A stretch of 39,704 bases of DNA from Bacteroidales bacterium (GCA_016929525.1 JAFGIP010000047.1:1-39704), one strand, 5' to 3'; counted from the first letter of the stretch, positions 26,478-35,691 are shown. The notes: generated by a model not told the origin, from the letters alone. A program made the numbers and translations.

Positions 26478-27578
26478 ATGAGAAGTGCAACGAAAATCTT
26501 AGTTGTGGATGATGAACCCATTGGCAGGCAGCTACTGGAAGCAATTCTTATACCTGAAGGTTATTCTTTATTTTTCGGTGAAGATGGGGAGCAGGCACTT
26601 AAATTATTACGCGAATATAAACCAGATATCATTTTACTTGATGTAATGATGCCAAAGATGGATGGCTTTGAAGTATGTAAAAAAATCAGAGGAAATGAGG
26701 AAACTGCACATCTGCCTGTATTTCTTATCACAGCCCTGGATGACAGGGATTCAAAATTACGGGGTATAGATGCAGGTGCCGATGATTATATCTCAAAACC
26801 ATTCGATCGAATAGAAATTCTGGCTAAAGTAAAAAATAGTACAAACCTCATTAAGTATAGAAAAAAAAGTAAACCTGAGACTGAAAGCACCCCACAGACA
26901 ACTGAAAAATTTAATGAAAATCTGTTTAATGGACTTGCGCATTTTCTTCTTTCAAACAGAACAGAAGATGAAACAATTGATATCTTCAGATCACAACCTG
27001 TAACTAAAAGCAAGCACTCCTTTCAAATGATAGAAGTTGAAACTGGTAAAGTATTTTTAATGATATCAAATAATTTACCTGGAAAAGATGCTGTTATGAT
27101 TAACCTGCTTACAGCGTCTTTACTGAAAGAAAATGTCATTGGTAATTATAAAAATCCTACTTATGTCATTGAAACAGCTTTAGAGTTTTTAAGAGAAATC
27201 TCAGCAAATTACAATGTAGCAGATTTACGGCAGGCCAACATTTCAATACTTCTTTCATATTTTAATAATGTCTCTGGTGAATTAGTAAGTTCGGGAATTA
27301 ATCAGACCCTATATTACGCCAGCCCTCAGCCTTCATTAGGATCACAAATCACAAATTACCAACCATATTACCTGCTTGGTGACCAAGACCTGAAAATTTC
27401 AGAACAAAAGAGTGTTTTTATGTTTTCATCCAATATTCATGATTTATTCGATCAACAGGAAGTGGTATCGTTTCTGAATAGCAAGTTTCTTGCTGACTCG
27501 AATGAGAATTTTTCAGAAATAGTCCCCGCTAAATTTGGGAATGACCATGATATTGTTGTGGTGAAATTAAGTTTCTAG
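26478..27578 (+). CDS. response regulator with a degenerate PP2C/SpoIIE-like output domain
   Basis: A 366-residue protein. Residues 1-125 are a receiver domain with the acidic pair in VVDDEP, phosphoacceptor Asp55 in ILLDVMMPKMDG, Thr in LITALDD and Lys in ISKPFD, so phosphorylation should work. Residues about 150-366 follow the plan of SpoIIE/RsbU-type PP2C phosphatases (VFLMISNNLPGKDAVMINLL, then NNVSGELVSSGINQTLYYASP, and DHDIVVVKL at the end). The usual metal-binding Asp of the D-x-S/T-G-K/H-G motif is replaced (ISNNLPGK), so it is probably a pseudophosphatase that acts by binding. Target unknown. No cognate histidine kinase is nearby. Divergent from the TerB-ABC gene, and 9 bases before the next gene. 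Confidence 0.85.
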   Translation: MRSATKILVVDDEPIGRQLLEAILIPEGYSLFFGEDGEQALKLLREYKPDIILLDVMMPKMDGFEVCKKIRGNEETAHLPVFLITALDDRDSKLRGIDAGADDYISKPFDRIEILAKVKNSTNLIKYRKKSKPETESTPQTTEKFNENLFNGLAHFLLSNRTEDETIDIFRSQPVTKSKHSFQMIEVETGKVFLMISNNLPGKDAVMINLLTASLLKENVIGNYKNPTYVIETALEFLREISANYNVADLRQANISILLSYFNNVSGELVSSGINQTLYYASPQPSLGSQITNYQPYYLLGDQDLKISEQKSVFMFSSNIHDLFDQQEVVSFLNSKFLADSNENFSEIVPAKFGNDHDIVVVKLSF

Positions 27579-27587
27579 GTTGTAATT

Positions 27588-29552
27588 TTGAGAGCTAATT
27601 TAAGGATCATATATCTGGCAGTTAAGAACCTGCAGATGCTATATCCTTTATTCTTAATCCTGAATAATAACTCCGGTATTTTGCTGGCTCAGGAAGAAGA
27701 CATAAATGATAAGCGTACTGATTCATTAACTTTTTTCCATACCGATACAGATGTCGTTCCACTTGGATATCCATTAGATGAAAAATTAAGCACTCCCGGA
27801 AATCCAGATGAATATAATTCAGACGATACGAAATCGACGGAAAATTGGATGAAATTCTGGAGAAATGAACTGATCAAAATGATCTCGGTGAATGATAAAG
27901 ACTCACTGAAAAGAATGTACTATTCAACAGAGTCTTTCAATAATTACCAATTATATTCAGGCAAAATCATTCGATCTATTAATTTCTCGCAATTAGAAGT
28001 ATTCGGACAAAGTTTTGTTGACACAAGTCTGTTCCCAACAAAATGGATCGAACGACTTGGCAACGGCTTACACGTTCACACCCAAAAATATGTATTGAAT
28101 AATCGTTTGCTTATTGAATCCGGTGATACCGTAAATCCATACATTATTGCAGATAATGAACGAATATTGCGCGAACTGCCGTACATTGAAGATGTAATAG
28201 TCTTTATAAAAGAGACTGGCCCTAATTCCGATTCGGTAGATATCTTATTCGTTACAAAAGATGTACTTCCATTTGGTATGAGCTTCGAAGTATTCGATGT
28301 TTCGTATGGCACTTCAGAAATATGGAACAAAAACCTTATGGGGTTAGGTCATGAAGTTTCATATCGTATTATTTGGGACTACAGTAAAATGCCTCGGTAT
28401 GGTCATCGTTTACGTTATAACATTCATAGTATTGGTAATACATTCTTTAGTGCCAGTGCTACATATGAAAATCAATGGAAATTAGAAGCATACAAGCTAT
28501 ATATAAACAGAAATTTTTTAACACCTGAAATCAAATATGCAGGAGGTATTGGATTTGAAAAGATAAACCTTATTGAAGATATTGTACTCCCGGACGATAC
28601 AATTCCCGATTTCTCATCGAGTTATAATTTCTACGACATTTGGGTTGGACGGTCCGTACATTTAAGGAAATTTCAATCCAACAGAAAAAGAACGAACATT
28701 GCCATCACAGGCAGAATATCAAAATACTTTTTTTTAAAACGTCCGGAAATTGGTGAATCATTGCTGTATAAATATCATGAAAGAACTACAATACTGGGAT
28801 CAATCGGTTTCTCAAACCAGGGATTTAAAAAATCACAGTTAATATATGGATTTGGCAGATTCGAAGATATACCATATGGTTCGTTATTAACCATAACGGC
28901 AGGTTATGAAATTAATGAATTTAATGTCAGACCTTATATCGGAATGAATTATTCATTAGGAAAATACAGGTCGGATTATGGTTTTCTTTATAATAAAATA
29001 GAGTTCGGTACATTTCTAAATAATAAAATTGAACAAGGTGTTTTAAAGGTTAGGATTGAATATTTTTCACCACTGATAAGGCCCGGCAACAGATACAAAT
29101 ATCGTATTTTCACAAAGCTCAATTATGTGTCAGGTTTCAATCGCTACAAAGAAGAGTACATAGAACTGAACGGAGATGAAGATGTTTTTGGATTAGATAG
29201 TCCGGTGCTAAAAGGAAATCAGAAATTTACACTTAACGTAGAAAATGTTTGTTACTCACCGCATAAAGTAATGGGTTTTAAGTTTAAATATTATTTATTC
29301 TTCGATGCAGGAATGATAGCAAATATCAGTAAAGTACTTCTGTACAATCCGGTATATAGTGGTTTTGGAGCCGGTATGCAAATCCGTAACGAAAACCTTG
29401 TATTTAATACTGTTCAGTTACGATTTGTTTATTACCCCTTATTGCCTGAAGGTGCTGAAGTCAACTTTATACAACTGGAAGGAAGAACAGTATACAAACC
29501 TCCAAATTTCATTATTCCCAAACCCGATGTTCCCGTGTATCAAAAATATTAG
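27588..29552 (+). CDS. POTRA plus beta-barrel outer-membrane protein, BamA/TamA-like
   Basis: A 654-residue outer-membrane protein of the Omp85-like type found widely in Bacteroidota. An export signal ends near ILLAQ. About residues 125-225 contain a POTRA-like unit (GKIIRSINFSQLEVFG, then IIADNERILRELPYIEDVIVFI). The rest (about 230-654) is a beta-barrel. Whether it inserts proteins, as BamA does, is unproven. The start is uncertain: TTG at 27588 gives a basic N-terminus before the hydrophobic stretch, while ATG at 27636 would give a signal without positive charges; I prefer TTG. It lies 9 bases after the response-regulator gene and ends before a terminator. Confidence 0.82.
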   Translation: MRANLRIIYLAVKNLQMLYPLFLILNNNSGILLAQEEDINDKRTDSLTFFHTDTDVVPLGYPLDEKLSTPGNPDEYNSDDTKSTENWMKFWRNELIKMISVNDKDSLKRMYYSTESFNNYQLYSGKIIRSINFSQLEVFGQSFVDTSLFPTKWIERLGNGLHVHTQKYVLNNRLLIESGDTVNPYIIADNERILRELPYIEDVIVFIKETGPNSDSVDILFVTKDVLPFGMSFEVFDVSYGTSEIWNKNLMGLGHEVSYRIIWDYSKMPRYGHRLRYNIHSIGNTFFSASATYENQWKLEAYKLYINRNFLTPEIKYAGGIGFEKINLIEDIVLPDDTIPDFSSSYNFYDIWVGRSVHLRKFQSNRKRTNIAITGRISKYFFLKRPEIGESLLYKYHERTTILGSIGFSNQGFKKSQLIYGFGRFEDIPYGSLLTITAGYEINEFNVRPYIGMNYSLGKYRSDYGFLYNKIEFGTFLNNKIEQGVLKVRIEYFSPLIRPGNRYKYRIFTKLNYVSGFNRYKEEYIELNGDEDVFGLDSPVLKGNQKFTLNVENVCYSPHKVMGFKFKYYLFFDAGMIANISKVLLYNPVYSGFGAGMQIRNENLVFNTVQLRFVYYPLLPEGAEVNFIQLEGRTVYKPPNFIIPKPDVPVYQKY

Positions 29553-29572
29553 GAATTAACTTATGTCCTATT

Positions 29573-29606
29573 AAGGCATTCCTTTTAGGAATGCTTTGTT
29601 ATTTTT
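29573..29606 (+). terminator. rho-independent terminator after the BamA-like gene
   Basis: An 11-bp stem (29573-29583 with 29587-29597, one G-T pair) closes a TTT loop and runs into a T-rich tail. It starts 20 bases after the stop codon. The tail overlaps the proposed -7 box of the pabB-like gene. Confidence 0.8.
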
Positions 29607-29607
29607 G
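29600..29607 (+). promoter_or_regulatory. -7 promoter element TATTTTTG for the pabB-like gene
   Basis: A full TAnnTTTG match followed by C, inside the T-rich tail of the upstream terminator. It ends 4 bases before the ATG at 29612, so the transcript would be leaderless or nearly so. No clear -33 element was found. Confidence 0.5.
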
Positions 29608-29611
29608 CACA

Positions 29612-30913
29612 ATGAATTACATCGAGACAAAAATAACTTCAGATAATATTAATGTATGCGAAAAACTATTAGAGTATTCGCAATACTTTGATATCTCGTG
29701 TATATTAAACAGTAACTCTCAATTCTACCCTGTCAGTCATTTCTTCCTTAATACAAAATATGATTTAATTGCCGGGTTTAGTACCGGTACCGATGATAAC
29801 TATTCACTGGTAAATTATTCTGATCTTGATTCTTTAAATGATAATAAACACAGATGGTATCTGGGTTATTTAACTTATGATATTAAAAATCATATAGAAA
29901 ACCTGACATCCGGAAATATGGATAATCATAACTGGCCGGAAATATTTTTCTTCCAACCTGAAATACTTTTTCTGGTAAAGCAAAACAGATTAACGGTTTT
30001 AGAAAGATGCCCGGAGAAAAGGCTGTTGGATAAATATCAGAATATCAATCCCTGTAAAGAAAATCCAACGGAATTTGATCTGCAGTTAACACACAGGCTT
30101 AAGAAAAAAGAATACTGTGAAAATGTTTGTCAATTACAAAAACATATTCAGCGTGGCGATATATATGAGGTTAACTATTGTCATGAATTTTATGCAAAAC
30201 ACAAAATTAATCCTTACTCTTCATATCTTGTTTTGAATAATAGGTCACCAGCTCCATTTTCAGCCTTTTTAAAACTGCGTGAACACTATCTCTTATCAGC
30301 CAGTCCTGAACGGTTTTTAAAAAAAGAAAAAAATATCCTGTATTCACAGCCAATAAAAGGAACAGCACCACGGGGATTCAATATTGAAACTGATGAAGAA
30401 ATAAGAAAACAATTATCTGAAAGTATCAAAGAGCAATCGGAAAATACTATGATAGTAGATCTGGTAAGAAATGATTTATCTAAAATAGCAAAAAGAAATA
30501 GCGTTAAGGTCAATGAACTTCATGGTATTTATGCATTTCCCCAGGTTCATCAAATGATATCGACTATCTCAGCAACTCTTAATACCAATTCCTTTAAAGA
30601 AATTATCAAGGCTACATTCCCGATGGGATCAATGACAGGGGCCCCAAAAGTACAAGCGATGAAACATATTGAAGACTTTGAAAACGTAAAAAGAGGTTTG
30701 TATTCAGGTAGTGTCGGATATATTTCACCTGAAGGGGATTTCGATTTGAATGTTGTTATAAGAAGCCTTCAGTACAACGCACATTCACATTATATCTCGT
30801 ACATGACCGGTAGTGCAATTACTGCATTATCCAGTGCCGAAAATGAATATGAAGAATGCCTGATGAAGGTATACGGTATAAGCAATTCATTACAATCCGT
30901 TCGTTATGCTTGA
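29612..30913 (+). CDS. pabB: aminodeoxychorismate synthase component I-like protein
   Basis: A 433-residue chorismate-binding enzyme that makes aminodeoxychorismate for folate (p-aminobenzoate). Family motifs are [45 protein letters not shown] and [17 protein letters not shown]; they fit PabB better than TrpE, though anthranilate synthase cannot be fully excluded. The ATG at 29612 (MNYIETK) is used; an ATG seven codons earlier would lie upstream of the proposed -7 box. The last 8 bases overlap the start of tilS. No glutamine amidotransferase (pabA) or pabC gene is adjacent. Confidence 0.88.
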   Translation: MNYIETKITSDNINVCEKLLEYSQYFDISCILNSNSQFYPVSHFFLNTKYDLIAGFSTGTDDNYSLVNYSDLDSLNDNKHRWYLGYLTYDIKNHIENLTSGNMDNHNWPEIFFFQPEILFLVKQNRLTVLERCPEKRLLDKYQNINPCKENPTEFDLQLTHRLKKKEYCENVCQLQKHIQRGDIYEVNYCHEFYAKHKINPYSSYLVLNNRSPAPFSAFLKLREHYLLSASPERFLKKEKNILYSQPIKGTAPRGFNIETDEEIRKQLSESIKEQSENTMIVDLVRNDLSKIAKRNSVKVNELHGIYAFPQVHQMISTISATLNTNSFKEIIKATFPMGSMTGAPKVQAMKHIEDFENVKRGLYSGSVGYISPEGDFDLNVVIRSLQYNAHSHYISYMTGSAITALSSAENEYEECLMKVYGISNSLQSVRYA

Positions 30914-32234
30914 AAGATTTTTAAATTATATCGCAACACATAAACTGATAGTTACAGATTCAAGAGTGCTACTGGCTGTTAGTGGGGGTATCGATTCAAT
31001 AGTTATGGCTTACATTTTTAATAAAACCGACTTTAATTTTGGTATAGCTCATTGTAATTTCAAATTACGGGGCATAGAATCAGACAGGGAACAGCAGTTT
31101 GTTGGTGAATATGCAAGTAAGTACAATATAGAATTCTATACGGCTAATTTTAATACCAAAGAATTTGCAAAACAGAATAACCTTTCCATACAGATGGCAG
31201 CCAGAGAATTACGTTATAAGTGGTTTGATTCATTAGCCAAAGAAAAAAATTATAACAGAATTGCTATCGCACATAACCGTGATGATATTATTGAGACATT
31301 CCTGATTAATATGGCAAGGGGGACCGGTTTAAATGGTCTTACCGGAATAAAGGTCATTCAAAATAATATCATTAGGCCACTGCTCTTCGCTTCCCGCAAA
31401 GAAATAGAAAATTTTGCCAAATCAAAAAAAATAGAATACAGAGAAGATTCAAGTAACCTCGAAACAAAATATTATCGTAACCTGATCAGACATAAGATTA
31501 TTCCATTGTTTGAATCAATGAATCCGTCATTCAGAGATACAATAATAAGTGAAACAGAGGTTCTGCAATCGACATATAAAATTTATTGTAATGAAATAGA
31601 ACGTCTTAGAAAAGTTATTAAAACAAAAGACGGATCATTTATTAAATTAAGTATCCCAATGATTATATCATTAAGAATTGATGCTCCTGTTTTTTTTGAT
31701 ATTCTTAAACCATATGGTTTCAATTTTCCGACGGTAATAGATATTTTAAATGCATTGAACAGTGAACCTGGTAAAAAATTCTATTCCGACAACTATGTTT
31801 TGTTAAAAGACAGGAATGAATTAATCATTGAAGAATTAACCGTGGAAAAACAAGGTGATGAATATTTTATCGATGGCAACTGCTCTGAAATACAAGTCCC
31901 CTTAAGATTAACGTTTAAAACATTCGGAAAAAAAGAATCATTCAATATTCCTGATTCAAATATTAATATCGCACTCGATTATGATCTGCTTTCTTTTCCG
32001 TTGGCATTAAGAAAATGGAAAGAAGGAGATTATTTTTATCCATTAGGAATGAAAGGGAGGAAAAAGATAAGCGATTTCTTTACAGATAGAAAAATAAACA
32101 GGTTGGAAAAAGTAAATACATGGATTCTTACATCAGGTAAAGAGATAGTCTGGATAGTTGGCCATCAGATCGATGATCGGTTTAAAATAAGTTCATCGAC
32201 TAAGAAAATATTCCTTGTCAGCATAAAAAGATAA
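30906..32234 (+). CDS. tilS: tRNA(Ile)-lysidine synthase
   Basis: A 442-residue TilS, which ligates lysine to cytidine 34 of the AUA-reading tRNA-Ile with ATP. The PP-loop motif SGGIDS covers Ser26-Ser31. Next come AHCNFKLRGIESDREQQFV, IQMAARELRYKWF, and IAIAHNRDDIIETFLINMARGTGLNGL, all typical of TilS. The C-terminal TilS domain is seen in WKEGDYFYPLGMKGRKKISDFF and WIVGHQIDDRFKI. The ATG at 30906 overlaps the pabB-like stop by 8 bases, so the two are coupled. This enzyme makes the tRNA that reads AUA, the codon proposed as the infC start in this window. Confidence 0.96.
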   Translation: MLERFLNYIATHKLIVTDSRVLLAVSGGIDSIVMAYIFNKTDFNFGIAHCNFKLRGIESDREQQFVGEYASKYNIEFYTANFNTKEFAKQNNLSIQMAARELRYKWFDSLAKEKNYNRIAIAHNRDDIIETFLINMARGTGLNGLTGIKVIQNNIIRPLLFASRKEIENFAKSKKIEYREDSSNLETKYYRNLIRHKIIPLFESMNPSFRDTIISETEVLQSTYKIYCNEIERLRKVIKTKDGSFIKLSIPMIISLRIDAPVFFDILKPYGFNFPTVIDILNALNSEPGKKFYSDNYVLLKDRNELIIEELTVEKQGDEYFIDGNCSEIQVPLRLTFKTFGKKESFNIPDSNINIALDYDLLSFPLALRKWKEGDYFYPLGMKGRKKISDFFTDRKINRLEKVNTWILTSGKEIVWIVGHQIDDRFKISSSTKKIFLVSIKR

Positions 32235-32239
32235 TTTTG
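32232..32239 (+). promoter_or_regulatory. -7 promoter element TAATTTTG
   Basis: A full TAnnTTTG match followed by C, formed partly by the tilS stop codon (TAA 32232-32234). It lies 23 bases before the ATG of the HEAT-like gene at 32263, which may therefore have its own transcript. Confidence 0.45.
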
Positions 32240-32262
32240 CATTATACAAACTGTAAGCAGGG

Positions 32263-32808
32263 ATGGAAGAAAAGAAAAAAAGTCTGGCTGAAAAGAAATT
32301 CTTTGAGGAAACAAAATATTCACTCAGTTCAAAAATTGATAACATTGTTCTGGCCAAGCTCAGGGAATTAAAATCCTCTGGAAATGTATCGATACTACCT
32401 TTAATACTTGATCTCATTGCAGATAGTAAATCAGAAATTGTCAGAAGCGAAGTTTTAAGTTTTATCAGCGATCTTAAAGATGAAAAAAGTGTCCCTGTAA
32501 TAATCAATTATATAGATAACAACAAATGCGGAGAACATCTTTCAGAACTGATTGCATCCTGCTGGCAGTCGCGATTAAATTACAGTAAGTACCTTATTTC
32601 CTTCGCCCGCTGCTTTGTGAACGGGGAATATCAAACTGCGCTGGAATCTTTTACAGTAATTGAAGAAACATTATGGCAGAGTAGTGTGAAAGCAATTGAG
32701 GATTGTAAAAAATATCTTATGGACAGAATTGATGAAATTGGCCAGATAAAAAAACCTCTTTACAAAGAATTAATCAAGATTCTCGAAGAAGGCAAATCTA
32801 AGAACTAA
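32263..32808 (+). CDS. small HEAT-repeat-like cytosolic protein
   Basis: A 181-residue, highly charged, all-helical protein without signal peptide. After a Lys/Glu-rich N-terminus, residues about 20-85 look like two to three HEAT-type helical repeats (LAKLRELKSSGNVSILPLIL, then IVRSEVLSFISDLKDEKSVPVI). The C-terminal half is also helical, ending in a charged helix. The repeats suggest protein-protein contact; no catalytic motif is visible. It lies 28 bases after tilS on the same strand and convergent to the DHOD-like gene. Function unknown. Confidence 0.75.
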   Translation: MEEKKKSLAEKKFFEETKYSLSSKIDNIVLAKLRELKSSGNVSILPLILDLIADSKSEIVRSEVLSFISDLKDEKSVPVIINYIDNNKCGEHLSELIASCWQSRLNYSKYLISFARCFVNGEYQTALESFTVIEETLWQSSVKAIEDCKKYLMDRIDEIGQIKKPLYKELIKILEEGKSKN

Positions 32809-32844
32809 GATATTCTTAAATAATACCAGGAAGCATAGTCAGGA

Positions 32845-33822
32845 TTATTGCAAATTTGAAAAATACCTCATAAACTGTGACCTTTCAAAAATAGTTGGAT
32901 CCGAAATATTTTTATAACTCATTCGTCCCCTGAATTCCTTAATGTTTTCAAAGTTAAGCTTATCCATCCACTCTTCAAGTTCTTCGATTATACGTTTCAG
33001 GTATTCCGGTCCGTTTTTATATAGCACAGAGCACACCTGCACTGCACGTGCGCCTGCCAGCAATAATTTTACCACTGCTTTACCATCATGAACACCTGTA
33101 GATGAGCAAATGTCAATTTTTTCTACCAATGAAGAAACGATGCCAACCCAGCGCAGAGAATATCTTATATCTGAAGGGTTGCTAAATACTTCAGAAGAAG
33201 TAAAACTCAAATCATCTATATTAATATCGGGTGCATAAAACCTGTTAAAAAGAACGACTCCTTTTGCGCCACGACTATACAGCTTATTAATAAATGAAGG
33301 AATATTACTGAAATGCTGACCAAGTTTCACAGAAACAGGAATAGTCACTCTCTGAGTAACCTCTGTTAGTATATCAAAATAAATCTGCTCGTACGATACG
33401 CCATTCTCGTGCACCGAATCAGGTAAAATATATACATTTAACTCAATGGCATCAGCCCCGGCCTTCTGAATGCCATCAGCATAATTAATCCATTCCTTCG
33501 ACGACATACAGTTAATACTTGCAATAACTGGAATATCAACCGCTTCTTTGGCACTTTCGATAAGTTTATAATATTGATCGACCGAATTATTTCTTACATA
33601 ATTCATAATATAATCTTCGGCTTCCGGATAGTTGGAATTTTTTAACATTGAACCGGCTTCTTTTCTGATTTGTTCTTCAAATAATGATTTTAACACAACT
33701 GCTCCGGCTCCATATTCCTGTAGTTTCTGGATCTTTGCAACCGAGTTTGTTAAACCGCTGCTACCCACTATCAGTGGATTACTAATGTCAATCCCTAAAT
33801 AATTTGTCGCTAGTGAAGCCAT
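32845..33822 (-). CDS. dihydroorotate dehydrogenase-like FMN protein
   Basis: A 325-residue TIM-barrel protein related to class 1 dihydroorotate dehydrogenases. Family features are NPLIVGSSGLTNSVAKIQ at the start, GAGAVVLKSLFEEQI, IPVIASINC, and a C-terminal phosphate-binding part (STGVHDGKAVVKLLLAGARAVQV) for FMN. The usual strand with the Asn-x-x-Cys-Pro motif (ELNISCPN) reads IELNVYILPD here, so the catalytic Cys is missing from its normal place. Genuine DHOD activity is therefore doubtful; a related flavin oxidoreductase is more likely. It is the second gene of a minus-strand pair, 11 bases after yggS. Confidence 0.82.
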   Translation of the reverse strand: MASLATNYLGIDISNPLIVGSSGLTNSVAKIQKLQEYGAGAVVLKSLFEEQIRKEAGSMLKNSNYPEAEDYIMNYVRNNSVDQYYKLIESAKEAVDIPVIASINCMSSKEWINYADGIQKAGADAIELNVYILPDSVHENGVSYEQIYFDILTEVTQRVTIPVSVKLGQHFSNIPSFINKLYSRGAKGVVLFNRFYAPDINIDDLSFTSSEVFSNPSDIRYSLRWVGIVSSLVEKIDICSSTGVHDGKAVVKLLLAGARAVQVCSVLYKNGPEYLKRIIEELEEWMDKLNFENIKEFRGRMSYKNISDPTIFERSQFMRYFSNLQ

Positions 33823-33833
33823 AAAAATTCAGT

Positions 33834-34505
33834 TTAATTATATATTCTTTCTCCAAATATCAAACTACCTATCCTTATCATAGTAGAACCTTCTTCAACC
33901 GCTATTTTATAATCTCCGGACATTCCCATTGAAAGTTGATTAAAATTTGGCGAATTTTTAAAGTTATTTTCCTTCACAGACTTAAATATATCATATAATT
34001 TTTTAAACTCTGCTCTAATAATATTATTATCACCGGTATAGGTAGCCATTCCCATTAAACCACGAACAGATACATTATCAAGTTCATTAATCGATCCCGA
34101 ATTAAGCAGATATCTCAGGTCAGATTCTGACATGCCAAACTTGGTATCCTCGCTGGCAATTTTAACCTGTATCAGGCAGTTAATAATTCGGTCGGTTTTT
34201 TTCCCTTCGGAATCGATAGCTCTTAACAATTTTATACTATCGACCCCGTGAATCAGGTTAACAAATGGAGCGATGTACTTTACCTTATTCGATTGTAGAT
34301 GGCCAATCAAATGCCATTCAATATCTTTCGGAAGAACCTCATATTTTGAAACCAGTTCCTGTACCTTGTTTTCTCCGAAAACCTTGTGCCCCTCATTATA
34401 AGCTTCCTGGATAATATTTACCGGTTGGGTTTTTGTCACGACGATCAACTTAACCCTCTGAGGTAATTCAAGTTTAAGTTTGTTAAGTGCTCCCCTGATT
34501 TCCAT
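33834..34505 (-). CDS. yggS: YggS-family pyridoxal-phosphate homeostasis protein
   Basis: A 223-residue member of the YggS/PROSC family, which binds pyridoxal 5'-phosphate and keeps the cellular pool in balance. The PLP-binding lysine is Lys25 in LIVVTKTQP. Other family blocks are FGENKVQEL, IEWHLIGHLQSNKVKY, IHGVDSIKLL, and near the end LSMGMSGDYKIAVEEGSTMIRIG. Length is normal. The ATG at 34505 has no Shine-Dalgarno but a -7 box lies 24 bases upstream. It heads a two-gene unit with the DHOD-like gene. Confidence 0.95.
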   Translation of the reverse strand: MEIRGALNKLKLELPQRVKLIVVTKTQPVNIIQEAYNEGHKVFGENKVQELVSKYEVLPKDIEWHLIGHLQSNKVKYIAPFVNLIHGVDSIKLLRAIDSEGKKTDRIINCLIQVKIASEDTKFGMSESDLRYLLNSGSINELDNVSVRGLMGMATYTGDNNIIRAEFKKLYDIFKSVKENNFKNSPNFNQLSMGMSGDYKIAVEEGSTMIRIGSLIFGERIYN

Positions 34506-34529
34506 TCTGTCAATACCAGATTAGGAAGC

Positions 34530-34537
34530 CAAAAGTA
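34530..34537 (-). promoter_or_regulatory. -7 promoter element TACTTTTG for yggS
   Basis: On the minus strand this is a full TAnnTTTG match, 24 bases before the yggS ATG at 34505. It predicts a short leader. No clear -33 element was found. Confidence 0.5.
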
Positions 34538-34666
34538 ATAAAACTGATCTGAATTAACGATGAAACCTTTTTCTTTGTTTATTTGTTGGGCAAACAGTAA
34601 TTTAATATATTATTAAATACCTTAATGATTATAACTGGAAGACAAATAATAAAATTCGTATCATTG

Positions 34667-34693
34667 CAACTTTGAACAACTAGTTCAAAGTTG
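34667..34693 (+). promoter_or_regulatory. perfect 11-bp inverted repeat upstream of mdh
   Basis: CAACTTTGAAC (34667-34677) and GTTCAAAGTTG (34683-34693) are exact inverted copies around the 5-base spacer AACTA. The site ends 20 bases before the mdh ATG at 34714. No T-tract follows on either strand, so it is not a simple terminator. It could be an operator for a dimeric repressor or activator, or an RNA hairpin in the mdh leader. Confidence 0.6.
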
Positions 34694-34713
34694 AAATATA
34701 AAAATATTACGAT

Positions 34714-35652
34714 ATGAAAATTTCTGTTATTGGAGCCGGCAATGTTGGTGCTACGTGTGCCGATGTTCTCGCACATAAAGATGCCGCAAGTGAAATAGTA
34801 CTACTGGATGTTAAAGAAGGTATTGCTGAAGGAAAGGCACTTGATATATGGCATAGCGCTCCAATAGACAGGTTTAATGCAAAAACAATTGGTGTAACCA
34901 ATGATTATACTGCAACGGTAAACTCTAATGTTGTTGTCATAACCTCAGGACTACCGCGCAAACCGGGAATGAGCAGGGATGATTTAATTGAGTTCAATTC
35001 CAAAGTTGTAAAAGAAGTTGTTGAAAACATATTAAAGTATTCGCCCGATACAATCATTATTGTGGTTTCAAATCCCTTAGATGTTATGACCTACCAGGCA
35101 TATATTACTTCTAATCTACCGCGTACACGTGTTTTAGGAATGGCGGGAGTGTTGGATACAGGACGTTACAGGGCATTTATCGCTGATGAATTAAATATTT
35201 CACCAAAAGATATTCATGCAGTACTGATGGGCGGACACGGAGACACTATGGTACCATTACCTCGATTTACAACTGTAACCGGAGTTCCGATAACAGAATT
35301 ATTACCTAAAGAAAAGATTGATGCAGTAATTAAACGTACAAAATATGGAGGAGGTGAACTCGTAAGACTTATGGGAACTTCAGCATGGTATGCACCGGGA
35401 TCGGCAGCTGCAAGAATGGCCGAAGCAATTACAAGAAACCAGAAAAGGGTATTACCATGTAGTATAAAACTTGAAGGAGAATTCGGGCTTAAAGACGTAT
35501 TTGTAGGTGTCCCTGTTGTTTTAGGTAAGCACGGTATTGAACAGATTATCAAATTAAAACTTAACGATTCTGAAATGGAATTGCTGCATAAATCAGCATC
35601 TGCTGTAAAAGAAATGATGAATGTACTTGACAAGCTAGAAAAAAACCGCTGA
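34714..35652 (+). CDS. mdh: malate dehydrogenase
   Basis: A 312-residue NAD-dependent malate dehydrogenase of the lactate-dehydrogenase-like type. The nucleotide-binding loop is GAGNVGATCA near the start and the NAD-ribose Asp is in EIVLLDVKEG. The substrate-specificity loop reads LPRKPGMSRDDL, whose arginines are typical of malate rather than lactate enzymes. Catalytic relay residues are Asp148 in GVLDTGRYR and His175 in GGHGDTMVP. It interconverts malate and oxaloacetate in the TCA cycle. It is monocistronic, between a palindromic site upstream and a strong terminator whose stem includes the stop codon. Confidence 0.97.
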   Translation: MKISVIGAGNVGATCADVLAHKDAASEIVLLDVKEGIAEGKALDIWHSAPIDRFNAKTIGVTNDYTATVNSNVVVITSGLPRKPGMSRDDLIEFNSKVVKEVVENILKYSPDTIIIVVSNPLDVMTYQAYITSNLPRTRVLGMAGVLDTGRYRAFIADELNISPKDIHAVLMGGHGDTMVPLPRFTTVTGVPITELLPKEKIDAVIKRTKYGGGELVRLMGTSAWYAPGSAAARMAEAITRNQKRVLPCSIKLEGEFGLKDVFVGVPVVLGKHGIEQIIKLKLNDSEMELLHKSASAVKEMMNVLDKLEKNR

Positions 35653-35671
35653 TTTCCTCAGCGGTTTTTTT
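35641..35671 (+). terminator. rho-independent terminator of mdh
   Basis: Stem CCGCTGA (35646-35652) and TCAGCGG (35658-35664), with a 5-base loop, A's before and seven T after. The TGA stop of mdh forms the end of the first arm. A-T pairing can lengthen the stem by five more pairs. It may also serve the minus strand, where it would act after the 63-residue protein gene. Confidence 0.9.
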
Positions 35672-35691
35672 GTTATTTATAACAATTCAGG

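Noticed and set aside
34667-34693. The palindrome as a terminator of yggS or mdh
   Set aside because: No T-tract follows on either strand, and it lies upstream of both genes, not at their ends.
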